Below are positions 54,979 to 63,801 of a stretch of DNA of 64,000 nt, one piece after another (the stretch's first letter is position 1; the number at the start of each line of letters is the position of its first letter). The position numbers and the translations under genes are program-made. The notes beneath the pieces were generated by a model that worked only from the letters and a program-made list of their open reading frames with translations, was not told the DNA's origin and ran no database searches. This DNA comes from Flavobacterium hercynium. GTDB lineage: Bacteria > Bacteroidota > Bacteroidia > Flavobacteriales > Flavobacteriaceae. The stretch lies in assembly GCF_002217285.1 (NCBI RefSeq), contig NZ_MUGW01000015.1, positions 20,174 through 84,173 of the forward strand. Direction: 5' to 3'.

Positions 54979-56256
54979 TTATTCTAATTCTTTAGGATCG
55001 TCTTCTTTATCTTCGATAAAATCCAGTTCTAGTGCTCTTACGGTTTGGACTGCGTTTCCTGCTATACCACGAATAGATCCGTACATTCCAAGTGTATTGT
55101 GCACTACTTTTTCGATTTGTTTTTCTCTTTGTTTCCAAATACGTTGCATAGCTCTTTTTTCTGAATCCAGATCACTTTGCATTTGTGTAAAACCTTCTAC
55201 AATTCCTTCTACCTGCAAGCGGAATTCGTTGCTGGTTAAAAAATCATACAACATCGACATTTTATCGCCTTTGTTTTCCTGCGCCTGAACCGCCTGACTT
55301 ACCTGAATCAGCGATTGACGCAAAACAGCACTTAAACCTTTGAATTCTTCGTAGGTACAAATCCAGATACCGTCACGCATTCCCATTCGGTCCATTCCGG
55401 CTGGCATAACTTCGGTTACCAAAACACCAATATTGGCTCTTTTGGTTCTAATGTCATTCTTGAATTTCTCAATCCAGGCAGGTTGAAATGCTTTTGTACG
55501 TTTACTTTCATAATAAATAGAACCACAGTTTTGCAGTTCTCGGGTGTTTACGATTTGAAGACAATCTGCACCATTTGCTCCTTTTTTAACTTCATCGATG
55601 CTGTCCAATGGAAAATTATTGGCCAGCCATTCTTCGATGGCAAGTTCCATAACTTCACCTTGCAATTGCATAGAGCCTTGTTCTTGCTTGCGCTTCATTT
55701 CTTCGATCAGCTTTTTTTGATCGTCAGATTGCTTTTGGTATTCTTTTATTTTAAGCTCGTTTTTTTCTTCTTCTTGTTTTCGAATTTTATCACGTTCTAA
55801 AACTAAAGTAGCGTTGAGTTGTTTTTGGGCTTCTGCTTCGATGGATTCTTTCATCTCCAGTTTTTCACGCTGCAATTTGGCAATCTCGCCTGCCATTTTA
55901 TTCAATTCGCGAAGTTTCTCCGATTTCTCCGAAAGTTCTTTTTCCATTGAAAGCAAACGGTCTTTGTTTTCTTCGTCGAGTTTTGTTTTTAATTTTTCGG
56001 TGATTTCTTTTTCGGCTACCTTTTTTTCACGGTCCAAACGCTCTGCAAAAAGTTCGTTTTCCTGTTTCTTTTTGGCTTCAAATTCAGTTTTAGCCTTTTC
56101 GAATTGCTCATTTTTAAGTTCAAGTTCTCGAGTCTGAGCATTCGCCTTTTGTTGGTATTCTTTACGAATACTGTCTTCCAGCTGATGTTTTAGAATATCA
56201 TTTACATCGATTGTTGTTCCGCAATTTGGGCACTGAATTGAAGATTGCTCTGCCAT
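54979..56256 (-). CDS. DUF2130 protein: zinc ribbon, coiled coil, predicted nuclease-like domain
   Basis: A 425-residue protein. CPNC near residue 9 starts a partial zinc ribbon, residues 20-205 are a highly charged coiled coil, and from about 215 comes DUF2130. GANGADCLQIV with IYYESKRTKAFQPAWIEKFKND has the D...ExK spacing of the PD-(D/E)XK fold to which this family has been assigned. Nuclease activity is not demonstrated here. It ends in a strongly acidic tail. Confidence 0.85.
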   Translation of the reverse strand: MAEQSSIQCPNCGTTIDVNDILKHQLEDSIRKEYQQKANAQTRELELKNEQFEKAKTEFEAKKKQENELFAERLDREKKVAEKEITEKLKTKLDEENKDRLLSMEKELSEKSEKLRELNKMAGEIAKLQREKLEMKESIEAEAQKQLNATLVLERDKIRKQEEEKNELKIKEYQKQSDDQKKLIEEMKRKQEQGSMQLQGEVMELAIEEWLANNFPLDSIDEVKKGANGADCLQIVNTRELQNCGSIYYESKRTKAFQPAWIEKFKNDIRTKRANIGVLVTEVMPAGMDRMGMRDGIWICTYEEFKGLSAVLRQSLIQVSQAVQAQENKGDKMSMLYDFLTSNEFRLQVEGIVEGFTQMQSDLDSEKRAMQRIWKQREKQIEKVVHNTLGMYGSIRGIAGNAVQTVRALELDFIEDKEDDPKELE

Positions 56257-56456
56257 TTTTAGTTGATTTTATAAAGTAACGTAATTTCTGCTAAGGTATT
56301 TAAAAGTTAGCGCTTTTCAAGAAATTCACCTGTGATAAATTGTAACTTTTTTGTCACACTTTAGTTTTAAAGAGTGCAATTTAAATTTTTTCTAATGCTC
56401 TTTTTTACGGTTTTCCTTCTTTTCAAACAGAAAGAACATAAGATAAATAGAGTTAT

Positions 56457-57341
56457 TTATTTTTCTGAAAAACGCAGTAAAAAATCAACCGCTGATTTGG
56501 TGATTTCAGAATCGTCTTCTTTTGAAGTAATTAAAGAAACATCCGTAAATAATTGTACTTTTTTTAATTCGATAAAGCCAATTTCAAGATCTCTGTTATT
56601 TTTGGCAATATTCGATGGTACAATAGAAATTCCTAAACCATTTTTAACTAATTGTACAATTGAATTAATGTTATTCGACTCGTGCACTACTTTTGGCTTA
56701 AAGCCATAATAAGCACATAGCTCTAACAAAACTTCATGATAATGTGGTGCATAATCTTTATTAAAGAAAACAAAAGTTTCATCTTTTAAATTTGGAATTT
56801 CTTCTTCGGTATTAATTTGAATTAACTCTTTATTGTATACCACAGAAAATCCGTCCTTAAACCAAAGTTGTGATTTTATTTTAGGAGATTTTACAGGAGA
56901 TCTTATAATACCTAAATCAATTTTGCCTTGTTCTAAAGCATCTATTTGTTTGGTTGTGGAGATTTCAAAAAGTTTGAAATTGACATACGGAAATTGTTCT
57001 TTTAAGTGTTGAATTAATTTTGAAATTACAGAGGAATAAATGGAACTGATATAGGCGATGGTGAATTCTCCGGAAACGTTATCTGCAATTTTTTTTGTTT
57101 TTAAGGAGATTTGTTCCAGATTTTTAAAAAGTGCAATTACTTCTTGATTAAAATACTTTCCGGCTTCTGTAAGTTCCACTTTTTTATTATTTCTGATGAA
57201 GAGCTTTGCTTTAATTTCATTTTCGAGTTCAATGATTTGCCGGCTCAACGGTGGTTGCGAGATAAAAAGTTTTTCTGCGGCTTTTGTAAAGTTTAATTCT
57301 TCGGCTACAGCCAAAAAATATTTAAGATGACGTAATTCCAT
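56457..57341 (-). CDS. LysR family transcriptional regulator
   Basis: 294 residues: the winged helix (MELRHLKYFLAVAEELNFTKAAEKL, ISQPPLSRQIIELE) and a periplasmic-binding-protein-like effector domain. It is divergent from a methyltransferase gene with 132 bases between, the usual place for a LysR target. The gap also carries TAAGTA-TTTT-TAAAGT, a partial version of the nitrate operator. Confidence 0.95.
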   Translation of the reverse strand: MELRHLKYFLAVAEELNFTKAAEKLFISQPPLSRQIIELENEIKAKLFIRNNKKVELTEAGKYFNQEVIALFKNLEQISLKTKKIADNVSGEFTIAYISSIYSSVISKLIQHLKEQFPYVNFKLFEISTTKQIDALEQGKIDLGIIRSPVKSPKIKSQLWFKDGFSVVYNKELIQINTEEEIPNLKDETFVFFNKDYAPHYHEVLLELCAYYGFKPKVVHESNNINSIVQLVKNGLGISIVPSNIAKNNRDLEIGFIELKKVQLFTDVSLITSKEDDSEITKSAVDFLLRFSEK

Positions 57342-57473
57342 GAATACCTAATAAGTATTAATAATTGACAAAATAAGTATTTTTAAAGTATATATGAAAT
57401 AAATAGTTTTACAAAAAAAAAGGGCTGCAAGTTTTAATACATATTGTACACGAACAACGAAAAGTAAAAAGTT

Positions 57474-58181
57474 ATGAAAAAATCAACGGTTACAGAAATT
57501 AAAGAACGCTTTGACAAAGATGTAGAACGATTTTCGAATTTAGAGACGGGGCAAGTTGCTACAATCGACGCTACAATTTCATTAGAATTAATTACCGAAG
57601 CGTCAAAAAGAATTGTTCCTCATGCGACAAATGTTTTAGATATTGGTTGTGGTGCAGGAAATTACACTTTGATGATGTTGTCTAAAGTTCCAAATTTAAA
57701 TTGCACTTTGGTAGATTTAAGTTTGCCAATGTTGATAAGGGCTTATGAAAGGATTTCAGTAAAAACAAGTGGACAAGTAAGTGCGTTGCAGGGAGATATT
57801 CGGGAAGTCTCATTACCTGAAAACCATTTTGATATTATTTTGGCAGGAGCTGTTTTGCATCATTTACGGGATGATGAGGATTGGGAAGCGACTTTTGCAA
57901 AGATTTTCAAATTATTAAAACCCGGCGGCTGTCTGATGATTTCGGACTTGGTTACACAAGATACGGATTTACTGAATGAATATATATGGCAACGTTATGG
58001 AGAATATTTAGAGGGAATTGGTGGTGAAGAATATCGTCAAAAAGTGTTGGATTATATTGAGAAAGAAGATACTCCAAGATCAATAAATTATCAATTAGAT
58101 TTAATGAAAAAAGTGGGTTTTTCTAAAGTTGAAATTTTACATAAAAACATGTGTTTCGGTGCTTTTGGCGGAATTAAATAA
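57474..58181 (+). CDS. Class I SAM-dependent methyltransferase
   Basis: 235 residues with the SAM motif VLDIGCGAGNYTLMM, the acidic second motif (LVDLSLPM) and the LKPGGCLMISD post-motif. The AVLHHL segment is common in small-molecule methyltransferases. Substrate unknown; probably controlled by the divergent LysR protein. Confidence 0.9.
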   Translation: MKKSTVTEIKERFDKDVERFSNLETGQVATIDATISLELITEASKRIVPHATNVLDIGCGAGNYTLMMLSKVPNLNCTLVDLSLPMLIRAYERISVKTSGQVSALQGDIREVSLPENHFDIILAGAVLHHLRDDEDWEATFAKIFKLLKPGGCLMISDLVTQDTDLLNEYIWQRYGEYLEGIGGEEYRQKVLDYIEKEDTPRSINYQLDLMKKVGFSKVEILHKNMCFGAFGGIK

Positions 58182-58212
58182 ATAGTTTTAAAATTTATTT
58201 AATTGAAGAATA

Positions 58213-58254
58213 AAAGGCTTTAGCAGAATCATTACAGATTGTACTAAAGCCTTT
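58213..58254. terminator. Terminator between the methyltransferase and monooxygenase genes
   Basis: AAAGGCTTTAG and CTAAAGCCTTT arms, 20-base loop, T7 tract on the plus strand; the stop of the convergent gene is 50 bases away. Confidence 0.8.
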
Positions 58255-58303
58255 TTTTGTTTGTGACTAGAATCAAAAACAGTTTATAATGCCAGATAGA
58301 TTA

Positions 58304-58582
58304 TTATAAAATTTGTGCTGTTTTGTAAACCTGAACAGGTTCGGCAACTAAATCTTTTATTTTAGTGATAAAATCTACCAAATGAGGCTGATTGTTGTGT
58401 ATGTCAAGTCCTGGCTGGTCTTTCCATTCTTCCCAAAGAATAAAAACATCTTCTGTCGCGTGAAGATCGTATCTTGCGCAAGCTGTTTCTTTTCTGGTTT
58501 CGGTTACTAAATGATTCAGCATTTCTTGTACTTGTGCTTTATGTTCGGGTTTGCTTTTGAATAGCGCTGTAATTGAAATCAT
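58304..58582 (-). CDS. Antibiotic biosynthesis monooxygenase (YgiN-like)
   Basis: A 92-residue ferredoxin-like protein of the ABM family: MISITALFKSKPEHKAQVQEML, CARYDLHAT and LWEEWKDQPGLDIHNNQPHL. YgiN of E. coli, a quinol monooxygenase, is encoded by the neighbour of the quinone reductase gene mdaB; the same pairing appears here, since the next gene (2 bases away) is MdaB-like. Confidence 0.88.
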   Translation of the reverse strand: MISITALFKSKPEHKAQVQEMLNHLVTETRKETACARYDLHATEDVFILWEEWKDQPGLDIHNNQPHLVDFITKIKDLVAEPVQVYKTAQIL

Positions 58583-58584
58583 GC

Positions 58585-59187
58585 TTATAAGTTTTTGAAA
58601 GTTTGTTCTAAATGTGCGGTATAATTTTCCTTAAAGATACCAATATTTTCTGCTGTAGCACCTTTCTCGACATCATGAAAATGGAATCCGTTTACTTTTT
58701 CCATTCCTGTAAATTTATTCATTTTATGAAAACCAAACATGGCACCATCGTCAACAGATGTTTCGTCGAAAAATTCTCCCGGAAGTGTAAATGCTGTAGC
58801 TGGTGCGTTCCAGCTGGTCGTTAACATGTATTTGCGTCCGTGTAAAAGTCCGCCTGTTCCGTAATTGATGTCGGGATTGGTTCTGGTTCTTCCGTCGCTT
58901 TTGTAAATACCGTTGTTGTGTCCTTGTGTAAAAACATCATCGATGTATTTTTTGAAGAGATTCGGAAGTTGAAACCACCAAACTGGTGTGTGATAAATAA
59001 TAAGATCTGCCCAAACAAATTTATCTACTTCTTCCTGAAGGTCGATGTCGTTTTCGATGTGGGTTGTTTTTATTTCGTAGTTGTTTTGAGTTAAAAATTC
59101 AACTGTCCAATCCTGAACGGTCTGATTGAATTTTCCACCTGAGTGTGCGAATTTTTGTCCGCCGTTGATTATAAATATCTTTTTCAT
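58585..59187 (-). CDS. mdaB: NAD(P)H quinone oxidoreductase, MdaB-like flavodoxin fold
   Basis: 200 residues from the ATG at 59187; the upstream in-frame extension crosses a dispersed repeat and is unlikely. FIINGGQKFAHSGGKFNQT, YHTPVWWFQLPNLFKKYIDDV and the TTSWNAPATAF segment match the MdaB family. It likely reduces quinones by two electrons with FAD, working with the YgiN-like partner. Confidence 0.88.
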   Translation of the reverse strand: MKKIFIINGGQKFAHSGGKFNQTVQDWTVEFLTQNNYEIKTTHIENDIDLQEEVDKFVWADLIIYHTPVWWFQLPNLFKKYIDDVFTQGHNNGIYKSDGRTRTNPDINYGTGGLLHGRKYMLTTSWNAPATAFTLPGEFFDETSVDDGAMFGFHKMNKFTGMEKVNGFHFHDVEKGATAENIGIFKENYTAHLEQTFKNL

Positions 59188-59220
59188 TTTTATACTGTTT
59201 TTTCTTTTGAAAATGTTGTG

Positions 59221-59300
59221 TGAGGGATAGAGGCGGTATCCTTTTTTTGAGGAACGAAAAAAAAGATTTAGCCGAAAGCCCGGCCTGAAGGGACACACCC
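59221..59300 (+). ncRNA. Structured dispersed repeat, RNA-like (diverged copy 3)
   Basis: GAGGCGGTATCCTTTTTTT, a T/A-tract hairpin, AAAGATTTAGCCGAAAGCCC and GAAGGGACACACCC. The order of blocks matches 7139 and 39075, and the GGGACAC end matches 7139. Confidence 0.4.
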
Positions 59301-59310
59301 AAATTATTAC

Positions 59311-60297
59311 TTACTTTACTTTTGAAATGGCTTGGTTAATAAATTCCAATTCTGAAGCGTTCAGGTCGAAATCCATTGCTTTAGCGTTCGAAATAGCTTG
59401 TTCTGCATTTCTTGCTCCTGCTAAAACGATCGTGATGCCTTTTTGTAAAGTGGTCCAGCGCAATACTAATTGTGAGATCGAGATGTGTTTGGTATTGGCT
59501 AGTGAGCTTAATTCTTCGACTAATGTTTTTACTTTTTGTAGATCGAACTGACCGAAATATCCGTTTCTGTGATCGTTTTCTTTTAGTTTGCTGTCGGTAA
59601 AATATTTTCCTGTCAATAAACCTCTTTCCATTGGACTATATGCTATAATGCCGATGTTTTCTGAAAGGGTAAGCGGAATCAAATCGGTTTCGATACTGCG
59701 GTTTAACATGCTGAACGGAACCTGATTCGATGCGATTTGTATTGTTTTTTGTGCTTCCTGAATTTGTGAAACGCTGTAATTGCTAACGCCTGCTGCCCTG
59801 ATTTTTCCTTGTTGAATTAGGATTTCCAGCGCTTCCATTGTTTCATGGATTGGCGTTGTAGAATCCGGCCAGTGAATTTGTAATAAATCGATATAATCTG
59901 TGCGTAGCCGTTTTAAGCTTTCTTCGACTTCTTTGATTAGGTTGTTTTTTGAAGCGTATTTGTAGATCGGGATTTTTTTTCCGTTGTCGTCTGCATCAAA
60001 GAAGAAATCTCCTTTTCCTTGATTGCTGCCGTCCCAAACAAGTCCGAATTTAGTTAATAACTGTACTTTCGAACGATCACGTGATTGAAGTGCTTCGCCA
60101 ATCATTTCTTCGCTTAGTCCAAAACCGTAAAAAGGTGCGGTATCGATTGTGGTAACACCATGATCGATTGATGCGTGAACAGAAGCGATAGAATCTGCTT
60201 TTTCGTTGCCGCCCCACATGTTTCCGCCAATGGCAAATGCTCCGTATGTAATCGTTGATAATTCAAGTTCAGTATTGCCTAATTTTCTATATTCCAT
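59311..60297 (-). CDS. Aldo/keto reductase
   Basis: 328 residues. The catalytic tetrad is visible: Asp in TIDTAPFYGFG, Tyr in the same motif, Lys in LLTKFG and His in LQIHWPDS; NADPH binding by the late SNAKAMD region. Substrate not readable. It is divergent from the AraC-type regulator gene and upstream of the mdaB gene on the same strand. Confidence 0.92.
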   Translation of the reverse strand: MEYRKLGNTELELSTITYGAFAIGGNMWGGNEKADSIASVHASIDHGVTTIDTAPFYGFGLSEEMIGEALQSRDRSKVQLLTKFGLVWDGSNQGKGDFFFDADDNGKKIPIYKYASKNNLIKEVEESLKRLRTDYIDLLQIHWPDSTTPIHETMEALEILIQQGKIRAAGVSNYSVSQIQEAQKTIQIASNQVPFSMLNRSIETDLIPLTLSENIGIIAYSPMERGLLTGKYFTDSKLKENDHRNGYFGQFDLQKVKTLVEELSSLANTKHISISQLVLRWTTLQKGITIVLAGARNAEQAISNAKAMDFDLNASELEFINQAISKVK

Positions 60298-60360
60298 AAT
60301 CTTATGTTTTAATGCTTAAAATTTGTTTGGCAAAATTATACCATTTTAATGATTGTAAAT

Positions 60361-60392
60361 TTGTACATATTTGTGTTTTTTAGGTATATTTG
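60361..60392 (+). promoter_or_regulatory. Promoter of the AraC-type gene
   Basis: TTG at 60361-60363, 21 bases, TATATTTG at 60385-60392: a good Bacteroidetes -33/-7 pair, 18 bases before the start codon. Confidence 0.7.
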
Positions 60393-60409
60393 CACAATTA
60401 AACTGATGA

Positions 60410-61258
60410 ATGATGAAAAAGGAAAATTTATACGAACCGTTTACGGTTTCTTTTGAAACGCTGAGTGAATATCCTGATGTGGGAGATCGTCATAACTTCT
60501 TTGAATTGGTCTATATTTTGGGAGGTACTGGTTCGCAATGTATTAACAAAAATATTTTTGAGTACGATGCGGGACACTTATTTTTACTAACTCCTGAGGA
60601 TTGCCATAATTTTACGATCGAGACGGAAACGAAGTTTTTCTTTTTGAGGTTTAATGATATTTATTTAAAAAACTCGAGTCTGCAAAATGAAAATATTCAG
60701 CGTTTAGAATATATTCTTCAAAATGCCAATCATCAGCCCGGTTGTATCTTAAAAAATGATGCCGATAAATGTTTGGTAAAGGTTATGGTTGAGGCGATCA
60801 TCAGAGAACATCATGATAAGGATGTTTATAATAAGGAATTGATTCAGCAATTGGTGAATACTTTGATTATTGTGGTGGCGCGAAATATTGCGAAGTATTT
60901 GCCGGAACAGGTGAGTATTGGGTGCGAGGGGAGAGCAATGGATATTTTGCAATACATTCAGAACAATATTTATTATCCTGAAAGAATAAAAGCAGAATCG
61001 CTGAGTGCTTATTTTGGTATTTCGAATACCTACTTAGGACGTTATTTTAAGAAACATGCCAACGAAACCATGCAGCAATATATTAGCAATTACAAAACAA
61101 AGTTAATTGAGCACCGTTTGCAGTTCAGCGAAAAACGCATTAATGAAATTGCGTATGAATTTGGTTTTAGCGACGAAAGTCACTTTAATAAATTCTTTAA
61201 GAAACAACGCGGTAATAGTCCGTCTGAGTTTAGAAAAACGATTCGGATTAATGCCTAA
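60410..61258 (+). CDS. AraC family transcriptional regulator
   Basis: 282 residues: a cupin-type sensor domain (FFELVYILGGTGSQ, GHLFLLTPEDCHNF) and two C-terminal helix-turn-helices ending in FSDESHFNKFFKKQRGNSPSEFR. It is divergent from the aldo/keto reductase gene and may control it and the mdaB-ygiN pair; inferred from position. Confidence 0.93.
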   Translation: MMKKENLYEPFTVSFETLSEYPDVGDRHNFFELVYILGGTGSQCINKNIFEYDAGHLFLLTPEDCHNFTIETETKFFFLRFNDIYLKNSSLQNENIQRLEYILQNANHQPGCILKNDADKCLVKVMVEAIIREHHDKDVYNKELIQQLVNTLIIVVARNIAKYLPEQVSIGCEGRAMDILQYIQNNIYYPERIKAESLSAYFGISNTYLGRYFKKHANETMQQYISNYKTKLIEHRLQFSEKRINEIAYEFGFSDESHFNKFFKKQRGNSPSEFRKTIRINA

Positions 61259-61316
61259 ACATGAATTGCATGAATTAGCACGAAATTTTTAGCCAAGATT
61301 TTCTTGGTGTTTATTT

Positions 61317-62078
61317 TTAAATGATCTTCTTGATAACACGCAATTGATGTGTGTGTTTGTTGAGTTCAGGATTGTAGATTCCGGTGTGGTCTAAACGGTC
61401 AATGCGTACTTTTCCACTTGCGTGAATGATATAATTGTTGTCCATAATGATCCCGACATGGATGATGTTACCTTCTTCATTATCGAAAAATGCCAAATCT
61501 CCTGCTTCGCTTTCTTCGATAAAACTCAATGGTTCTCCTTCTAAGGCTTGTTGCGATGCATCACGATGTATTTTGTAGCCGTTTAGCTTGTAGACCATTT
61601 GTGTGAAACCTGAACAGTCAATACCAAAAGGTGTTTTTCCTCCCCAAAGATACGGAGTGTTCAAATACATAAAAGCGGTGCTTATGAGCGCGCTTTTTGG
61701 TTTTACGCCACTTGTTTTAGTGCCTTCGAAGTCAAAGTTGGAAGTATTGATTTCGCTGTTGTTTAAAAAGGATAAAGAGGCACCAAGCGGAATTGGTAAT
61801 AATAAGTTGTTGGTGGAAGTGATATAATCGATTAAATCAGCATTAAGAATAATGGCTTCTTTGCTTAATTGATTGTAGTTGGCTTCTGAAATTACCTGAT
61901 ATTGTTTAGGATCTACCCAACCTTCATAACCATCGAACTGAATTTTTATTCGCGCCCATTGTTTTTGAACTTCTAAGATTTCGATGTGCTCTCCAAACAA
62001 AAGTTGTGTGACAATTTCACTTCTGTCACTTGGTTCTGATCGAACAGGTACTATGGCTAGATTACAGATTCCGAACAT
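61317..62078 (-). CDS. NlpC/P60 peptidoglycan hydrolase with SH3 domain
   Basis: 253 residues. The N-terminal bacterial SH3 domain (VPVRSEPSDRSEIVTQLLFGE, YEGWVDPKQY) precedes a C40 peptidase domain with nucleophile in GIDCSGFTQMVYKL and histidines in IIHVGIIM and YIIHASG. No signal peptide is apparent, as with cytoplasmic gamma-glutamyl-diamino-acid peptidases (YkfC type) that recycle muropeptides. It could instead be exported by an unusual route. Confidence 0.9.
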   Translation of the reverse strand: MFGICNLAIVPVRSEPSDRSEIVTQLLFGEHIEILEVQKQWARIKIQFDGYEGWVDPKQYQVISEANYNQLSKEAIILNADLIDYITSTNNLLLPIPLGASLSFLNNSEINTSNFDFEGTKTSGVKPKSALISTAFMYLNTPYLWGGKTPFGIDCSGFTQMVYKLNGYKIHRDASQQALEGEPLSFIEESEAGDLAFFDNEEGNIIHVGIIMDNNYIIHASGKVRIDRLDHTGIYNPELNKHTHQLRVIKKII

Positions 62079-62103
62079 TTAAGGTAATTTATAAGTTGAA
62101 AAA

Positions 62104-62134
62104 CAGGAGTTATTTGCAAACGCAATAACTCCTG
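62104..62134 (-). terminator. Terminator of the thiolase gene
   Basis: CAGGAGTTATT and AATAACTCCTG arms with a 9-base loop, 12 bases past the stop. Confidence 0.85.
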
Positions 62135-62146
62135 AAATAGTATTTT

Positions 62147-63325
62147 TTAAGCTCTTTCGATAACAATTGCTGATGCACCACCGCCACCGTTGCAAATTGC
62201 AGCAGCTCCGGTTTTGGCATTATTTTGTTCTAAAACATTAAGCAACGTTACAATGATTCTGGCTCCTGAGCATCCAAGAGGATGTCCTAGTGAAACAGCA
62301 CCACCATTTACGTTTACTTTATCGTTATCAAGGTTTAGAATTTTTGAATTGGCTAATCCAACTACAGAGAAAGCTTCGTTGAATTCGAAATAATCAACAT
62401 CTCCAATAGCAATTCCTGCTTTGTCTAAAGCTTTTGGTAATGCTTTTGCAGGGCTTGTTGTAAACCATTTTGGTTCTTGCGCTGCATCTGCATATCCTTT
62501 GATGTAAGCTAAAGGTTTTAATCCTAATGCGATTGCTTTTTCTTCAGACATTAGCACTAACGCAGCTGCTCCGTCGTTTATTGTAGAAGCATTCGCAGCT
62601 GTTACGGTTCCGTCTTTTGTAAAAACAGCACCTAATGATGGAATCTTATCTAGTTTTACGTTGGTATATTCTTCGTCTTTTGAAAATATAATTGGTTCAC
62701 CACGTCTTTGCGGAACTTCTACAGGAACAACTTCGCTGTCGAATTTTCCGGCATCCCAGGCTTTTGCGCTTCTTTCGTAAGACTGAATGGCAAAATTATC
62801 CTGCTCTTCGCGGCTGATGTTGTATTCAGTTGCACATAAGTCAGCGCAAACTCCCATTGCGTTGTTATCGTAAGCATCTGTCAAACCATCTTTTTGCATT
62901 CCGTCCAGTAAAGTAGAAGGACCAAATTTGGTTCCGTTACGCATTTGCACGTAGTGTGGAATCAAACTCATGTTTTCCATTCCGCCTGCTACAACAATTT
63001 CTGCATCTCCACAGGCGATAGCCTGAGCAGCAAACATTACAGCTTTCATTCCTGAAGCACAAACTTTGTTTACGGTAGTACAGGCAACTTCATGTGACAG
63101 ACCGGCAAAAAGTGCTGCCTGACGTGCCGGAGCCTGACCAACTCCTGCTTGTATCACATTACCCATAAATACTTCATCAACTAATTTTGGGTCAAGGTTA
63201 ATTTTTTGTAGTGCTCCCTTTATAGCGGCAGCGCCTAATTTTGGTGCGGGTACGGTAGATAAACCTCCCATGAAACTTCCGATAGGTGTTCTAACGGCAG
63301 AAACGATAACAACTCTTTTGTTCAT
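62147..63325 (-). CDS. Acetyl-CoA C-acetyltransferase (thiolase)
   Basis: 392 residues. The acyl-carrying cysteine is in VNKVCASGMK, the general-base histidine and second cysteine in SLGHPLGCSGAR and CNGGGGAS, and FEFNEAFSV matches the NEAFA loop. It condenses or cleaves acetoacetyl-CoA in fatty-acid or ketone metabolism. Standalone with its own terminator. Confidence 0.95.
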   Translation of the reverse strand: MNKRVVIVSAVRTPIGSFMGGLSTVPAPKLGAAAIKGALQKINLDPKLVDEVFMGNVIQAGVGQAPARQAALFAGLSHEVACTTVNKVCASGMKAVMFAAQAIACGDAEIVVAGGMENMSLIPHYVQMRNGTKFGPSTLLDGMQKDGLTDAYDNNAMGVCADLCATEYNISREEQDNFAIQSYERSAKAWDAGKFDSEVVPVEVPQRRGEPIIFSKDEEYTNVKLDKIPSLGAVFTKDGTVTAANASTINDGAAALVLMSEEKAIALGLKPLAYIKGYADAAQEPKWFTTSPAKALPKALDKAGIAIGDVDYFEFNEAFSVVGLANSKILNLDNDKVNVNGGAVSLGHPLGCSGARIIVTLLNVLEQNNAKTGAAAICNGGGGASAIVIERA

Positions 63326-63520
63326 TTTCTGTATTATTAGTTAATAAAGCAAATTTAATCTTTATTTGTACAAATTCAAATTTTGAGTCAATTCGATTGA
63401 ATTTTATATTTCCAGACGGGATTTTGAATTTAATGTGATTTTTTTGTTAATTCTATTTATTTGATTGTTAAGCTATTTCAGAAAAAGATTAAAAATAATC
63501 AAAAAAAAGCGCCGAAATAC

Positions 63521-63551
63521 TTGTGAGAAATATAATGTTGTCTTAAATTTG
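63521..63551 (+). promoter_or_regulatory. Promoter of the tRNA pair
   Basis: TTG at 63521-63523, 20-base spacer, TAAATTTG at 63544-63551: an ideal Bacteroidetes promoter, about 34 bases before the tRNA-Ser. Confidence 0.8.
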
Positions 63552-63584
63552 CAACCGCAAAACAGGATATATATTCTTGAGCTT

Positions 63585-63668
63585 GGAGAGGTGCCAGAGC
63601 GGTAATGGAGCAGATTGCTAATCTGTCGACGAGTAATCGTCGCCAGGGTTCGAGTCCCTGTCTCTCCG
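63585..63668 (+). tRNA. tRNA-Ser(GCU)
   Basis: A 7-bp acceptor stem (GGAGAGG/TCTCTCC), anticodon loop TTGCTAA with anticodon GCT, a long variable arm (GACGAGTAATCGTC region) as in class II tRNAs, and T-arm GGTTCGAGTCC. CCA is not encoded. Confidence 0.97.
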
Positions 63669-63684
63669 CTTATAAATTTTGCCT

Positions 63685-63759
63685 CGGGGTGTAGCGTAGC
63701 CCGGTTATCGCGCCTGCTTTGGGAGCAGGAGGCCGCAGGTTCGAATCCTGCCACCCCGA
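63685..63759 (+). tRNA. tRNA-Pro(UGG)
   Basis: Acceptor CGGGGTG/CACCCCG, anticodon stem CCTGC/GCAGG with loop TTTGGGA (anticodon TGG), T-arm GCAGGTTCGAATCCTGC. 16 bases after the tRNA-Ser, on the same transcript. Confidence 0.97.
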
Positions 63760-63761
63760 CA

Positions 63762-63801
63762 AAAGGACAATTAGATTTTTATCTATTTGTCCTTTTTTTT
63801 T
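63762..63801 (+). terminator. Terminator of the tRNA pair
   Basis: AAAGGACAA and TTGTCCTTT arms with a 16-base loop and a T9 tract. Confidence 0.85.

Noticed and set aside
63473..63754. Minus-strand frame across both tRNA genes
   Set aside because: It reads through the tRNA genes in antisense, a common annotation artefact.
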